Below, piece by piece: positions 19,795-29,804 of a stretch of 64,000 nt of DNA. Position numbers and translations under genes: made by a program. Origin of the DNA: Georgfuchsia toluolica. Its GTDB lineage: Bacteria; Pseudomonadota; Gammaproteobacteria; Burkholderiales; Rhodocyclaceae. Numbering within the stretch: position 1 is the first letter of the stretch; each line of letters starts with the position of its first letter. The notes under the pieces were generated by a model. It made no database searches and was not told the origin of the DNA. It was given only the letters and a program-made list of their open reading frames with translations. The stretch is from contig NZ_CAJQUM010000001.1 in NCBI RefSeq assembly GCF_907163265.1, forward strand, positions 1,736,001-1,800,000, read 5' to 3'.

Positions 19795-21108
19795 CTAGCG
19801 CAGTCCCGCGCGCAGCAGGAAATTGCCGAGATGCACATCGCTCTTGGTGATGTGATTGATATACCAGTCGACCAACTGTAGCTGGATGCGAAACAGCAAG
19901 CGGATCGTGCTGATGCTGGGAACCTCGATCTCTGCCCACAGCCCTTCGAAGGCATTGAAAAAGACCTGGTGCTGTTGCTGATGCTCGGCCAAAAATGGAT
20001 AGTTATAACGGCGCATTAGATTTTCCTCGGCGTTGAAATGCGCCGTCAGATGCTCTGCGAACTCGGCGGCAATCGTTTCCGGCTTGGCGCCGCTGTCGGC
20101 ATCGGCAGCACATATTGCTCGCGCCAGTACGTCGATCAGATCAAGCAGGCGCGCATGCTGGCGATCCAGGCTATCGATGCCGATTGAATATTCGTTACGC
20201 CACCCTGCCTCGATTCTGGGTGCCTGATTGTTGTTCGATCCGGTGCGGATAGTCTCGCGGCAGCGCTCAAAATATCTCTCGGCAATGAGGTCGTCGGGCG
20301 CGACTTCCAGACATTTTTCAAGCAGCGGCAGTGCAGCCGCGGAATTGCCCAGGTGATGGAAGGCCAGCGCTTCCTCGAACATGTCGAGCGTCTGCTGCTT
20401 GGCCAGCCAGAGAGGCTCGGGGTCGGCATCGAACACCTCATAAATGGATTGCGCCGGATAACGTCCCTTGAGACTCAGGCGATCGATAAGACGAATGCAA
20501 TAATCATCAGGATTGTGCAATGCATGCAGGGTGTGTTCGCTGATCAATAAGGGCGCGTTGTAACTTTTGGTAAGTCCCTCCAGGCGTGCCGCCTTGTTCA
20601 CCGTGTCGCCAATGACGGTGCTATCCATGCGGTTATGGCCGCCCACCGTGCCCATCATGACCAACCCGGTGTTGATGCCAATGCCGATGCGGATCGGCGC
20701 ATAGCCGGCGTTGGAGCGACCTTCGTTGTATTTCACGAGCTGGCGCAGCATGTCGATGCCGCACCGCACGGCATCGTCCGCATCGCTGGGAAACAATGCC
20801 ATGATGGCGTCGCCGATGTATTTGTCGACAAAACCCTGATGGCAGCTGACCACGGGTTCCATTGTGCTCAGATAGGAGTTGATGAAGCGGAAGTTTTCGG
20901 CGGGAAGAATCGATTCCGACAGGGTGGTAAAATCGCGGATATCGGAAAACAACAACGTCATCTGTTGCTCGACGTGATCTCCCAGCGCCACATCGAGAAT
21001 ACTGGGTCGCCCCAGCAACTGGAGGAATTCGCGCGGCACGAAACGGGCGTAGGCTTCTTCAGCGGTCAGCGGCGCCTGTCGCCCTGCTTCGTCATGTTGT
21101 TCTGGCAT
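19795..21108 (-). CDS. class III adenylate/guanylate cyclase fused to haemerythrin
   Basis: A 437-residue cytoplasmic protein. Residues about 50-230 form a class III nucleotide cyclase with the metal-binding FSDIRDFTTLSE and DKYIGDAIMALF, then GINTGLVMMG and VIGDTVNKAARLEGL (transition-state Asn/Arg), all catalytic positions present. A TPR-like helical linker follows (MFEEALAFHHLGNSAAALPL). Residues about 305-437 are a bacteriohaemerythrin with the full ligand set: H in RQHARLLDLI, HFNAEENLMRRY, HQQQH, and INHITKSDVHL. The pair suggests O2- or redox-controlled second-messenger synthesis. ATP versus GTP specificity is not certain. Confidence 0.88.
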   Translation of the reverse strand: MPEQHDEAGRQAPLTAEEAYARFVPREFLQLLGRPSILDVALGDHVEQQMTLLFSDIRDFTTLSESILPAENFRFINSYLSTMEPVVSCHQGFVDKYIGDAIMALFPSDADDAVRCGIDMLRQLVKYNEGRSNAGYAPIRIGIGINTGLVMMGTVGGHNRMDSTVIGDTVNKAARLEGLTKSYNAPLLISEHTLHALHNPDDYCIRLIDRLSLKGRYPAQSIYEVFDADPEPLWLAKQQTLDMFEEALAFHHLGNSAAALPLLEKCLEVAPDDLIAERYFERCRETIRTGSNNNQAPRIEAGWRNEYSIGIDSLDRQHARLLDLIDVLARAICAADADSGAKPETIAAEFAEHLTAHFNAEENLMRRYNYPFLAEHQQQHQVFFNAFEGLWAEIEVPSISTIRLLFRIQLQLVDWYINHITKSDVHLGNFLLRAGLR

Positions 21109-21204
21109 GCGTCTTTCATTCCGGCAGTGCAGCATAAAAATGCCAAGACCCAGCGAACCGGGGCTTTGCCTAGCGCCAAGATAATATTTATACCTTAATT
21201 TTCA

Positions 21205-21534
21205 TTATAGCGTGATAGGCATGGCGTTCTTGCAATTGCCTTGGCTGCAACCAGGCTTTTTCGGCCCGTTTAGGCTGGCTGTGTGCGGTTTCACCAGGAG
21301 GCCTGGAGCGCACCGCGCCCTTTCCTGACCGCTAACCAAACTATCCATACCTTGCGCTACAGCCGTCGCAGCCCTCAACTCAACCAGCAATACATCAATA
21401 TTACTGGTTCCAATTCCGATGATTCGCCTTCGATATCGGTTCAGTACTAAAGCTCTTTCTTCTTCTGTCGAGCCAATAATGCACACGGTCTGGGATTTGA
21501 TCTCAGCTAGAATAACTTCAGCCTTCATATTCAT
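21205..21534 (-). CDS. possible hypothetical protein (109 aa)
   Basis: An open frame in the gap between the cyclase and the FAD oxidoreductase. Its first 55 residues look protein-like ([20 protein letters not shown]), while the C-terminal half is Cys/Pro/Gly-rich and unconvincing. No good ribosome-binding site and no recognised family. It may be a fragment or a chance frame. The region is less GC-rich than its neighbours. Confidence 0.3.
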   Translation of the reverse strand: MNMKAEVILAEIKSQTVCIIGSTEEERALVLNRYRRRIIGIGTSNIDVLLVELRAATAVAQGMDSLVSGQERARCAPGLLVKPHTASLNGPKKPGCSQGNCKNAMPITL

Positions 21535-21545
21535 CCAATATCCCC

Positions 21546-23078
21546 ATGGAAAAACGCGTATTGATCGCTGGTGCCGGTCCTGCCGGCCTCACTGCTGCCC
21601 TTGAACTGATTCGCCACTCAGATATCAAACCGGTCATTTTCGAAACGCTTGATGATGTGGGTGGAATCTCCCGCACCATCAATCACAAGGGCAACCGCAT
21701 GGATATTGGCGGCCACCGTTTTTTCTCCAAGTCGGACTGGGTCATGAACTGGTGGCGCGAGATCATGCCGGTGGCCCCAGAGAAAAATGAGGACGGTCTC
21801 AGCATCATCCCGGAATCCGACCGCCATATGCTGATCCGCCCGCGCCTGTCGCGGATCTACTTCCTGCGCCATTTTTTCGATTATCCGGTTTCCCTGTCGG
21901 CCGGTACCATGACCAACTTGGGCATATGGCGGCTCATTAAGATTGGCGTCTCCTATCTCTGGTCTTGCGTATTCCAGCGCAAACCCGAACGCAACCTCGA
22001 AGATTTTTTTACCAATCGCTTTGGCAGTGAACTGTATCGAACCTTTTTCAAGGACTACACAGAAAAGGTCTGGGGCGTCCCTTGCCACGAGATCAGCCCG
22101 GACTGGGGAGCACAGAGGGTCAAAGGTCTATCCGTCATCGGCACACTACTTCATGCCGCAAAAAAGTTGTTCGCTTCATCTCGCCCTGCCGATGTATCAC
22201 AAAAGAATACCAATACCAGTCTGATCGAGCGCTTTCTCTACCCCAAGTTCGGGCCAGGTCAGATGTGGCAACTCGTCGCCGCGGAAGTATTGGCACGTGG
22301 CGGCGAAATCCACCACGGACATCGGGTAGTCGGCGTCAATTTAATTGAAGGAAAAGTCGCCAGTGTTGACACCCTCGACATCGCCGGCAAGCACCACAAC
22401 TGGCAAGGCGACTGGTTGATCTCCACCATGGCTGTGCGCGATCTTTTTGCCGCTATGCAGCCGCCACCATCCGCCGCCGTCAGCCGCGTGGCCAGCGGCC
22501 TGTGCTATCGCGACTTCATGACCATGGGCCTGCTGGTGAAGAAGCTCAAGCCGACCAAGGATGGCAAAGGGCCGCAAAATCTTGTCCCCGATACCTGGAT
22601 CTACATCCAGGAACCAGACGTCAAACTCGGCCGCCTGCAAATCTTCAACAACTGGAGTCCGGCACTTGTCCGCAACAACGATACAGTCTGGATCGGCCTC
22701 GAATACTTCTGTCAGGAAGATGATGAGCTCTGGTCAATGCCAGATGATGCGTTCTCGCGCTTCGCCATCGGCGAGCTGGCGAAGATCGACCTGATCGACC
22801 TCGTTGACGTGCTCGACACGCATGTCGTGCGCGTGCCCAAGGCCTATCCGGCCTATTTCGGCACCTACGACGAATTCGACGCGATCCGCGAATATGCCGA
22901 TACAATTCCAAACCTGTTCCTGGTCGGCCGCAACGGCATGCACCGCTACAATAACCAGGACCACTCGATGCTGACGGCGAATCTCGCGGTGGAAGCCATA
23001 CTCTCGGGCAGCACGAGCAAGGAAGCGATCTGGTCGATCAATGTCGACGATGAGTATCACGAGGAGAAACAGAACTGA
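21546..23078 (+). CDS. NAD(P)/FAD-dependent oxidoreductase (UDP-galactopyranose-mutase/amine-oxidase-like)
   Basis: A 510-residue flavoprotein with an N-terminal dinucleotide fold ([20 protein letters not shown]) and the second FAD contact [21 protein letters not shown]. The conserved segments [12 protein letters not shown] and [20 protein letters not shown] place it with the large group of UGM-like, protoporphyrinogen-oxidase-like NAD(P)-binding proteins found in polysaccharide and lipid loci. Probable role in modifying an envelope sugar or isoprenoid. It begins a rightward set with the PAP2 gene 18 bases downstream and the broken GDPD gene. Substrate unknown. Confidence 0.85.
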   Translation: MEKRVLIAGAGPAGLTAALELIRHSDIKPVIFETLDDVGGISRTINHKGNRMDIGGHRFFSKSDWVMNWWREIMPVAPEKNEDGLSIIPESDRHMLIRPRLSRIYFLRHFFDYPVSLSAGTMTNLGIWRLIKIGVSYLWSCVFQRKPERNLEDFFTNRFGSELYRTFFKDYTEKVWGVPCHEISPDWGAQRVKGLSVIGTLLHAAKKLFASSRPADVSQKNTNTSLIERFLYPKFGPGQMWQLVAAEVLARGGEIHHGHRVVGVNLIEGKVASVDTLDIAGKHHNWQGDWLISTMAVRDLFAAMQPPPSAAVSRVASGLCYRDFMTMGLLVKKLKPTKDGKGPQNLVPDTWIYIQEPDVKLGRLQIFNNWSPALVRNNDTVWIGLEYFCQEDDELWSMPDDAFSRFAIGELAKIDLIDLVDVLDTHVVRVPKAYPAYFGTYDEFDAIREYADTIPNLFLVGRNGMHRYNNQDHSMLTANLAVEAILSGSTSKEAIWSINVDDEYHEEKQN

Positions 23079-23096
23079 CTTGATCAGGTCAATTTC

Positions 23097-24050
23097 ATGC
23101 GCAAGATATTGCCTATTGAGTGGCTGGCGTTGATTGCATTTGCAATCGCATTGCTGCTTGTTGGAGTAACGAAGGTTGATTTTTTTTATCCCGACTTGGG
23201 GGCGATTTCGTTTACTGCATCCCACTACCTTGGCCCGATGGTTCCAGCGCTGGTGCTTCCATTGTTCGCGGGCATGGCCTATCGCATTCTGCGTCAGCCA
23301 AACCCTTCATCAGAATTCGGAATGGCTTTTTTTCAACGTTCTCGCCAGACCCTGGCATTGGCGCTGATCGTTCTAGTTCATTTCAATTTCAAGCTCTGGG
23401 CGCAACTGCTCAATCCAAACCGGTACGACGATGTTTACCAAAGGATAGATACCCATTTCAACGTCCTGCTTGGAATCATCGACAAAGCCAATCTATTCTT
23501 GGCCACCGTCCTGCATCTGTGGCCAAACGCGTATCACGATATTTTCGTCGCCATGTTTATCGCATCGTTCGCTCTGCACGCCATACAGACCCGGACATGG
23601 ATATTTGACCGTGTCTTATTCGCAGTCGCATTAGTGCTAATCATTGGGGGGCTTTCCTACGCAATCGCCCCCGCCTGGGGACCCTTTATTTATGGCGAAG
23701 GAAGCAACGTATTCGCCACTGAAGTACAGACCCACATGATTCAGTTTCAACGCAGCCTGCTGGCGTCTTCTGGCAGCAGTTTCAGCCCGAAGTATTTTAT
23801 TGCTGCTGTGGCCGCCATGCCATCACTGCATATTGCTCATGTAATGGTATTGCTTTGGTTTGCCTTTCGATACATTCCGGTACTCGGAATTGCTTATCTT
23901 GTTCCTTCAACGTTCCTCGTGACGGAAGCCATAGCATCGCGTTGGCATTATCTGGCTGACTTGCCCGCGGGCTTTCTTGTCGCTGCCGTATGCATCCTCT
24001 TGAGCAATGTCCTGATCCCAAACATTGACAACCAGCGAGTAAAACGGTGA
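23097..24050 (+). CDS. PAP2-superfamily membrane phosphatase
   Basis: A 317-residue polytopic protein with about six helices. The PAP2 catalytic motifs are visible as AAMPSLHIAHV (PSxH block) and SRWHYLADLPAG (SRxxxxxHxxxD block); the first KxxxxxxRP-type block is not obvious. The layout resembles inositol-phosphorylceramide-synthase-like and lipid phosphatase members. It probably acts on lipid phosphates at the outer face of the inner membrane. Its stop overlaps the start of the following decayed GDPD gene. Confidence 0.85.
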   Translation: MRKILPIEWLALIAFAIALLLVGVTKVDFFYPDLGAISFTASHYLGPMVPALVLPLFAGMAYRILRQPNPSSEFGMAFFQRSRQTLALALIVLVHFNFKLWAQLLNPNRYDDVYQRIDTHFNVLLGIIDKANLFLATVLHLWPNAYHDIFVAMFIASFALHAIQTRTWIFDRVLFAVALVLIIGGLSYAIAPAWGPFIYGEGSNVFATEVQTHMIQFQRSLLASSGSSFSPKYFIAAVAAMPSLHIAHVMVLLWFAFRYIPVLGIAYLVPSTFLVTEAIASRWHYLADLPAGFLVAAVCILLSNVLIPNIDNQRVKR

Positions 24051-24582
24051 TTTCACGGATTCTCATTCCATTTCTGCTTTTAGCGATCATCCCCCTCCCA
24101 TTTTTTGTGCCTCCCTGCCCTGCGAAAAAGACGCATCACAGCGACCGATTCTGATTGCTCATGCGCTTGGTGGCATCGAACAACACACGTACTCCAACTC
24201 TTCGGAAGCGTTTTCATTGAGCCGGAAGCAAGGCTTCAAATGGTATGAAACAGATTTCCTTGAAGCGCGGGATGGCAAGATAGTGGCCTATCACAACCTT
24301 GAATCCATGCGACAAAATCTCGGCATTCCCGGTCATATTTCCGACATCGATGCAGCGACATTTCTACGGCAGAAAATTAGAACCTTGGTCTATACCGTTA
24401 ACGAAACAGGGGTGGCGCATCGTTACCTGTCTCGTGGCGCGGCCGGTATCTATACTGACTTTATCAGCCCTGAATCCATCCGGGCTGTGACGAATAAATA
24501 TGAAAAGCAACCTACATCTGCCTCTCGTTCTAGGATCCCATACCCTTTGGCAATTTCCGGCAGTCGTATAGATAATAGGTGA
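24047..24582 (+). pseudogene. glycerophosphodiester phosphodiesterase remnant
   Basis: Starts GTG overlapping the PAP2 stop, with a signal-peptide-like start (VISRILIPFLLLAIIPLPFF). At about 24142-24152 the frame breaks (stop TGA), and the GDPD N terminus continues in another frame: ILIAHALGGIEQHTYSNSSE, then GFKWYETDFLEARDGKIVAY. The catalytic HN pair follows, but the middle of the barrel is missing. The sequence passes from DAATFLRQ to the C-terminal TLVYTVNETGVAHRYLSRGA with far too little in between for a domain of about 240 residues. One frameshift plus an internal deletion make it inactive. Confidence 0.8.
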
Positions 24583-26524
24583 TTTTTTTGTTTCTCACCA
24601 TTTCTGTGTATTCGGAGATGGACCAGCCGCCTAAATTCATCGTATCGATCACAAAATCCAGTTGGGGATCGCGGCAGAGGCTCCGCAAACCGGCCCGTGT
24701 AACCAACTCGGTTTTTTCGTAGGCATGCAAATTCAGCGGGGACCTGTTCCAACTGGCAATCTCGCTGAGGCGCGCATCCAGAAGCACACCATCGGGAAGC
24801 ATGGGATGCTCCGCGAGCGGTTCCCGGCTTTTCAGTAACACTCGCTCCAGGCGGCGTTTTACCTCTTTCATTCGCACTTCGGAAAATACGATGCCTATTG
24901 CCTGTTCGCTGCTCACGTAGCTGGAAGTCCCCAGATCAAACCAGACACGCAACACATGACCATTCCAGTAAACCTGTTTCCCGGGTTGGATCAGGCCGGG
25001 AAACATATCCCGATTGCCGCCCCGATGATATCGAGATTCTTCGTAACGCTTGAGATCGGAACGTTGGTCCCATAAACCAATGCCCACCAGAAAAAATAGT
25101 CCGCTTACACTCGCTGCAAATATGCCTGCATAACGTTGACCTGTTTTGAGGGCCGTCAAACAACTCCACAGCAACAGTGGAATTACCGTGTAAAAAAAAG
25201 TTGCGCTTACCATTAACACCATGTTCTCGATCAACCCCTGCGCTGATGCTTTTGGCAACTCGAAAAGTATCCAAATATCCATCAACAGGTCGGGCAGCAC
25301 GCACGCAAGTGCCCCGATAACCAGCATCCATGCGACTCTGGCGACCACACTTGTTCTGTTCTCCACAAGCATCAATATCTGACGGGATTTGATCGACCAG
25401 ACACAAAAGGCAAGGAATAAAACCAGACCGCCCCCCCAATCGCGGAACAGAAATGTCACGACGAGCAGGCCTGCGATCCCCTTGCCAACGGAGCCGCCGG
25501 TTTTAAGGGCAAGCCAGCCAACGTCCATGGCGGCGACAAAACCCAATAGCACTGCCAACCAAAGCGCACGCCAGAATTGCGCTTGCAAGAAAAAAACGAC
25601 AGGAAGGAAATAACTGGTGATCAACGACACCAGGAGGGCAAGTACGGAAATCAGGCAAACCACCTGATACAGACGCCGTAATTTGAGCAAACCAAAGTGT
25701 CCGGCAAAAAGCAATACGGAAAACCACCACAAGGCGTCGTTGATTGCAATCTTCGGCCAAGGATCGAGAAAAACCACCATCGCAGACGCCTTCACCGCGG
25801 CTTGCCATTCCGGATCCATGATGCGAAGGAAGGCGATGTCTGCTGGATTCATGAACATCACCGCCACGATACCCAGCGTCAGCGCCGCCAGCGCGACGAC
25901 AACACGATCGGATAGCTTCAGACAAATTACCGCGAGTAGCCCCCATACCGACATCAGCGGATGAAATAGCATTCCCAATAACTGTAGGACTAATCCTGTC
26001 CGGAAGCGCCCTCCTATCGCCGCCACCAGTCCGGCAATCGAAAGTGGAATGGCAAACAGCCGCGCTGTGACAAAGCTCTCGGCCAGAACGAATACTGGCT
26101 TGCCGAGACAATAGGTAAGCGGAACACTTACCAGCGCAAAAAAAATGAAAGCGGCAGGCCGCCGCTCGAAGCAGGTGAGGCTTAGTAGCCAGGTAGCGAC
26201 GGCCCAAGCGAAGCCGCCGACAAGTGTCATAAGCTTTGCCGCAGCCGAAATGCCCAGCCATTTGATCAGCGTGCCGTAGACCGGAGCAAAAAGGCTCAGT
26301 TCATCGGCCGAACCGCCATGAAACCAGGGGTCGGCAGCGAAGGGAATTGGATTCAGCCAATGCACTGCTAGCAGCGTATAGATACGGGCATCGTGCCAAA
26401 TGCCGGCATAAGGGTGGTTCAGCAGCCACAGGGCCATGCCTGCGGCCAAGAGCATCAATGCATCGGGTTTCCGCACATTTCCCAAGGGAATAGCAGGCCA
26501 AGTCGAAGCTAAAGTGAATGCCAT
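24530..26524 (-). CDS. large polytopic membrane protein (GIWHD-type paralog 2)
   Basis: A 664-residue integral membrane protein with around a dozen hydrophobic helices in the first 500 residues, then a soluble C-terminal domain of about 160 residues. Near the N terminus it has YAGIWHDARIYTLLAVHWLN, a loop shared with the gene at 26966-28889, and the C-terminal domains of both proteins also match (SSEQAIGIVFSE, YYLYDC). The Asp in the first periplasmic loop recalls GT-C glycosyltransferases, but I cannot confirm that fold. Last gene of the leftward ABC-GtrA cluster; its 3' end converges on the GDPD pseudogene. Confidence 0.75.
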   Translation of the reverse strand: MAFTLASTWPAIPLGNVRKPDALMLLAAGMALWLLNHPYAGIWHDARIYTLLAVHWLNPIPFAADPWFHGGSADELSLFAPVYGTLIKWLGISAAAKLMTLVGGFAWAVATWLLSLTCFERRPAAFIFFALVSVPLTYCLGKPVFVLAESFVTARLFAIPLSIAGLVAAIGGRFRTGLVLQLLGMLFHPLMSVWGLLAVICLKLSDRVVVALAALTLGIVAVMFMNPADIAFLRIMDPEWQAAVKASAMVVFLDPWPKIAINDALWWFSVLLFAGHFGLLKLRRLYQVVCLISVLALLVSLITSYFLPVVFFLQAQFWRALWLAVLLGFVAAMDVGWLALKTGGSVGKGIAGLLVVTFLFRDWGGGLVLFLAFCVWSIKSRQILMLVENRTSVVARVAWMLVIGALACVLPDLLMDIWILFELPKASAQGLIENMVLMVSATFFYTVIPLLLWSCLTALKTGQRYAGIFAASVSGLFFLVGIGLWDQRSDLKRYEESRYHRGGNRDMFPGLIQPGKQVYWNGHVLRVWFDLGTSSYVSSEQAIGIVFSEVRMKEVKRRLERVLLKSREPLAEHPMLPDGVLLDARLSEIASWNRSPLNLHAYEKTELVTRAGLRSLCRDPQLDFVIDTMNLGGWSISEYTEMVRNKKITYYLYDCRKLPKGMGS

Positions 26525-26540
26525 TTGTATATTATGAACT

Positions 26541-26969
26541 TCAGCGCCTAGCCGCTCTGAAGAGGAGATATTTTCTGCCGCCAAAATTGAACAGGAAAGA
26601 TATCGCTGCCGCAGACAACTTGGACATGGCCAAGGGAAGCATGAATATCATGTATCCAAGATAAATCACTGCATCGTTGACGCCAAGCCCGACCAGTCCG
26701 ACCAAAAAGAAAACCGCAGCCTCTTTCACTCTCTGCGATGCAAGACGTCGCGAAGCGAAAACGAAACGCACAGACAACCCGTAGCAGACCAGCAAGCCGA
26801 CGAGAAAGGCTATGGTTGCCGCTACCACGGGATGCATCACCTTGGCCAGCTGAAGCAGCAGCAACATGTCCACTACCAAGGCAACTACGCTCGCGGCAAA
26901 GTAGCCAATAAACTCGCGCCCGAACCTGATTCGCAGTCGTACAGCGGCGTTGGAAATAATGGTATTCAT
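26541..26969 (-). CDS. GtrA-family membrane protein
   Basis: A 142-residue protein with four membrane helices and the GtrA pattern (FIGYFAASVVALVVDMLLLL; VGLLVCYGLSVRFVFASRRL; FNFGGRKYLLF at the end). The family is linked to flipping or handling of lipid-linked sugars in surface-polysaccharide decoration. Its ATG overlaps the stop of the upstream paralogous membrane gene (ATGA), and the second paralog starts 17 bases downstream, so all three are probably one transcript. Confidence 0.88.
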   Translation of the reverse strand: MNTIISNAAVRLRIRFGREFIGYFAASVVALVVDMLLLLQLAKVMHPVVAATIAFLVGLLVCYGLSVRFVFASRRLASQRVKEAAVFFLVGLVGLGVNDAVIYLGYMIFMLPLAMSKLSAAAISFLFNFGGRKYLLFRAARR

Positions 26970-28889
26970 TTTTTGTTGGCCGTTCCGGCTCCGTGACAGT
27001 CATACAGATAATTTGTCTTGCCATAGACCAAATCGCTGGCAACGGCTTGCACCCCCAAGACATTTGACCGCGTGGCGGGGGTAACAACCCAATCCACGAT
27101 GGGGTCTGCGCAAAGATAGGCGATGCCAGCGGGGGTGATGTCAAGCTTGCGATATCCGGTAACAATTGAAGCCTCGGTTTCAGGCAGATGGGCCGCCGCC
27201 AATCTGCGCCATGCATCCAATTCCAATTCTCCCGCACGAAGCTCTCCGGCAATCGCAAGCCTTCTAAGGCGGCGCATGGATTCAAGAGTTTTCTCCCGGG
27301 AAAAAACAATACCAATCGCCTGCTCCGTATTCACGTAACCCGCAGTGCCAAGTACAAACCATATGTATGTGGCACGATTCACTCCGGCGACAATGTCTCC
27401 TGCCCTAATATAGTTGCGAAATGCATGGCCGGGATTACCCCCCGGTGAAAAACCGGCCTCCATGGCGCCGCGTTGCGGGGAACGCGGCATCCCAGAACAA
27501 TAGGACGAAAATCAGCAATGGAACGGAGCAAACGACAATGGACTGGGCTCCCCAGCGCCTTGTGGCGAGCCATGCCCAGAACGCAAAAATCAGGCCGCCG
27601 CCGCCGAATGCAAGCCCCTTGATGAGGGGGTATTCGACGAACCACGGGTTGCCTATCGCAAGACCATCCATCTGCAACATCAGCAAACAGCTGGGCATCA
27701 TGATCACTGCCACAGTTGCCGGCAGGTAACGGACCAACTTTCGCTGCATGAATCCGGCTTTTCCAAGCGCCAAAAAAAGCCCCGCAGCATCGAGCACCAG
27801 CAATGCCAAAAGAATCAACCCGCAATGGGTACGTAGCGTAAACAGCAAGACCGCAGCAAGCAACAACCAATAGATATCCCGCCTGTGTGTGGTAAACAAT
27901 TGCCACGCGCTATCGGACAAGGCAAAAACACCCAACACCACGGCAAGCCAGAGAACGCGCCATGGCTGCACTTGCATGATCAGGCTGACCGGAAACCAGT
28001 AGCTGCATATTTGCGAGAGCAGAACCGCCCAGGCGCTGAGCAAGGCGACCACCAGATAGATCCGACGATTTCTTGCCGCACCAAATCTTCCCCCTGCCCA
28101 GCAAGCGGCCACCCAGAACAGAATCCGGTCAGTCGCCAGTTGTCCCCAGTCGCCTGCAAACACGTCGAGCGCCTTCTGGCGCACCCGCGCCTCCCAAAGC
28201 GCATCCATGACCTGAAATGACGGCGACACACCGGACAGCACAGCCAAACTCAGCAGAATAAACAGCAGAGCCCCGACGGCGATCAGCCACCTATCCGGCA
28301 ATCGCCTTGAAATACCCACCAGCAGGGACCAAATGCCCAGCAGAGGATGCATTGCCGTCGCGAGCAAGGCGGACACCGCGCCCATCCCCGCCCGCCCGGC
28401 ATTGTCGAATGCAATCGCGAACAAGGCCAAAGGAAACGCCAGCGAACGCGCGGTGGCAAAATTCTCGTTCAGTACAAAGGTATGGCCGTTGAGCGAATAG
28501 CTGGTCTGCAATACGACAGTTGTCAGCACGGCGACAAAAATGGGGACAGCATGCGCGTGCATGCCCCTGGCGAGCAGGGTCAGCGCGGATATCCATAGCG
28601 CCGCACCGCCAAGGACAACCAGGCGATTCGCCAACTCGATGCCGAACAGGTCGACCAGGCGGGCAAAGAGCGGGGTGTAAAGGCTGTAACTCCCCTGCGA
28701 GCCGAAGGAAAAAAAAAGATCATGCGCATAGGCTGCCGGATGCAACCGCTGCGCCGCCATCAGATTATAGATTACAGCGTCATGCCAGATGCCGGTGTAG
28801 CGGTGGCACAGGAGCCAATAGAGCGCCGCCAACAGCAGCAGTGCCGCTGTGGTAGTTGTCCGCAAAGAGCTGGTCGAGGCAATGGGCAT
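26966..28889 (-). pseudogene. large polytopic membrane protein (GIWHD-type paralog 1), frameshifted
   Basis: Two frames together give a protein of about 640 residues parallel to the gene at 24530-26524. The first (28889 to 27435) encodes the membrane part with YTGIWHDAVIYNLMAAQRLH and ends ...GRFFTGG. The second continues with the soluble C-terminal domain (NPGHAFRNYIRAGDIVAG, VNTEQAIGIVFS, TNYLYDCHG). The break lies at about 27440-27460, in a TTTTT...GGGGGG stretch where one base gained or lost would restore the frame. It may be a true recent mutation, a phase-variable tract or a sequencing error. Confidence 0.8.
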
Positions 28890-28901
28890 CAGGGCCGCTG
28901 C

Positions 28902-29804
28902 TTACTTGTCCCTGTCGAGGCTGAGATAATGCATGAAGGCGCTCTCCAGCGTCAGGGTCGGCTTGACCTCGATCAGTTTGTGGCCGGCGTTCTCAATATC
29001 GCGCAGCAGGGTCCAGAGAGCCGAGCGCGATAACTCTGCATGCCATTGTTCGTTGCCTTCCTGCGTCATTTGCGCAACCGGCGCGCTGCCCAGCGAACGC
29101 ACTGTAACCATCTCATCATTGCCCACCAGCTCATTTGGGGACTGGATCGTTTTCAACTCACCTTGATAGATCAGCCCGAATCTGTCCGCGAGCCGCTCGA
29201 CGTCGTAGAGTACATGCGAGGTAAAAAACAGGGTGCCACCTTCGCGCTTGTACTCGGCAAGAATACCGGTCACATCGCGGCGCCCCACCGGATCGAGCCC
29301 GGACAACGGTTCATCGAGTATCAATAAACGCGGCTTGACCGCCATCGCGTGAGCCAGCGCGGTACGTTGCGCCATGCCCTTGGAAAAACCGCGCACTATC
29401 TTGTTTGCGACGTCATCGAGGCCAAAGCGCTCGAGCCAGTTCATGCAGTGCCGCTTTGGATTGGTGACCCTGCAGCCGTGAAGCGCAAGGCCCATTGACA
29501 GGATTTCCAGCGGATTGAGGTAATCGGGCAGGTTGGGATTTTCCGGCACGTAACCGAGGCCGCGGCGAGCATCCGGGGAGGTAACCTCGATGCCGAAAAG
29601 GGATAGGCTGCCGCCGCTCGGCCGCATGGCACCAGTGAGCAGCTTGATCGTCGTGCTCTTGCCGGCGCCGTTGGGTCCGATGAAACCGAACGCCTCGCCC
29701 TGGCCAATTTCAAGCGAAATGCCTCTGAGCGCCTCGCACGGCGGAGCCGCCCAATTACGCGGATAGGTTTTGCGCAGGTCGCGAATCTCGATGGCTATGG
29801 TCAT
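28902..29804 (-). CDS. ABC transporter ATP-binding protein
   Basis: A 300-residue ATPase of the NatA/CcmA-like ABC-2 exporter group. Walker A GPNGAGKSTT, Q-loop YVPENPNLPDYL, signature FSKGMAQRTALAHAM, Walker B LLILDEPLSGLDP, H-loop FFTSHVLYDVERLADR, and a short C-terminal regulatory part. The start overlaps the end of the next upstream gene by 4 bases. Works with the permease at 30652-31452; the exported substrate is unknown but the neighbours suggest an envelope component. Confidence 0.93.
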   Translation of the reverse strand: MTIAIEIRDLRKTYPRNWAAPPCEALRGISLEIGQGEAFGFIGPNGAGKSTTIKLLTGAMRPSGGSLSLFGIEVTSPDARRGLGYVPENPNLPDYLNPLEILSMGLALHGCRVTNPKRHCMNWLERFGLDDVANKIVRGFSKGMAQRTALAHAMAVKPRLLILDEPLSGLDPVGRRDVTGILAEYKREGGTLFFTSHVLYDVERLADRFGLIYQGELKTIQSPNELVGNDEMVTVRSLGSAPVAQMTQEGNEQWHAELSRSALWTLLRDIENAGHKLIEVKPTLTLESAFMHYLSLDRDK

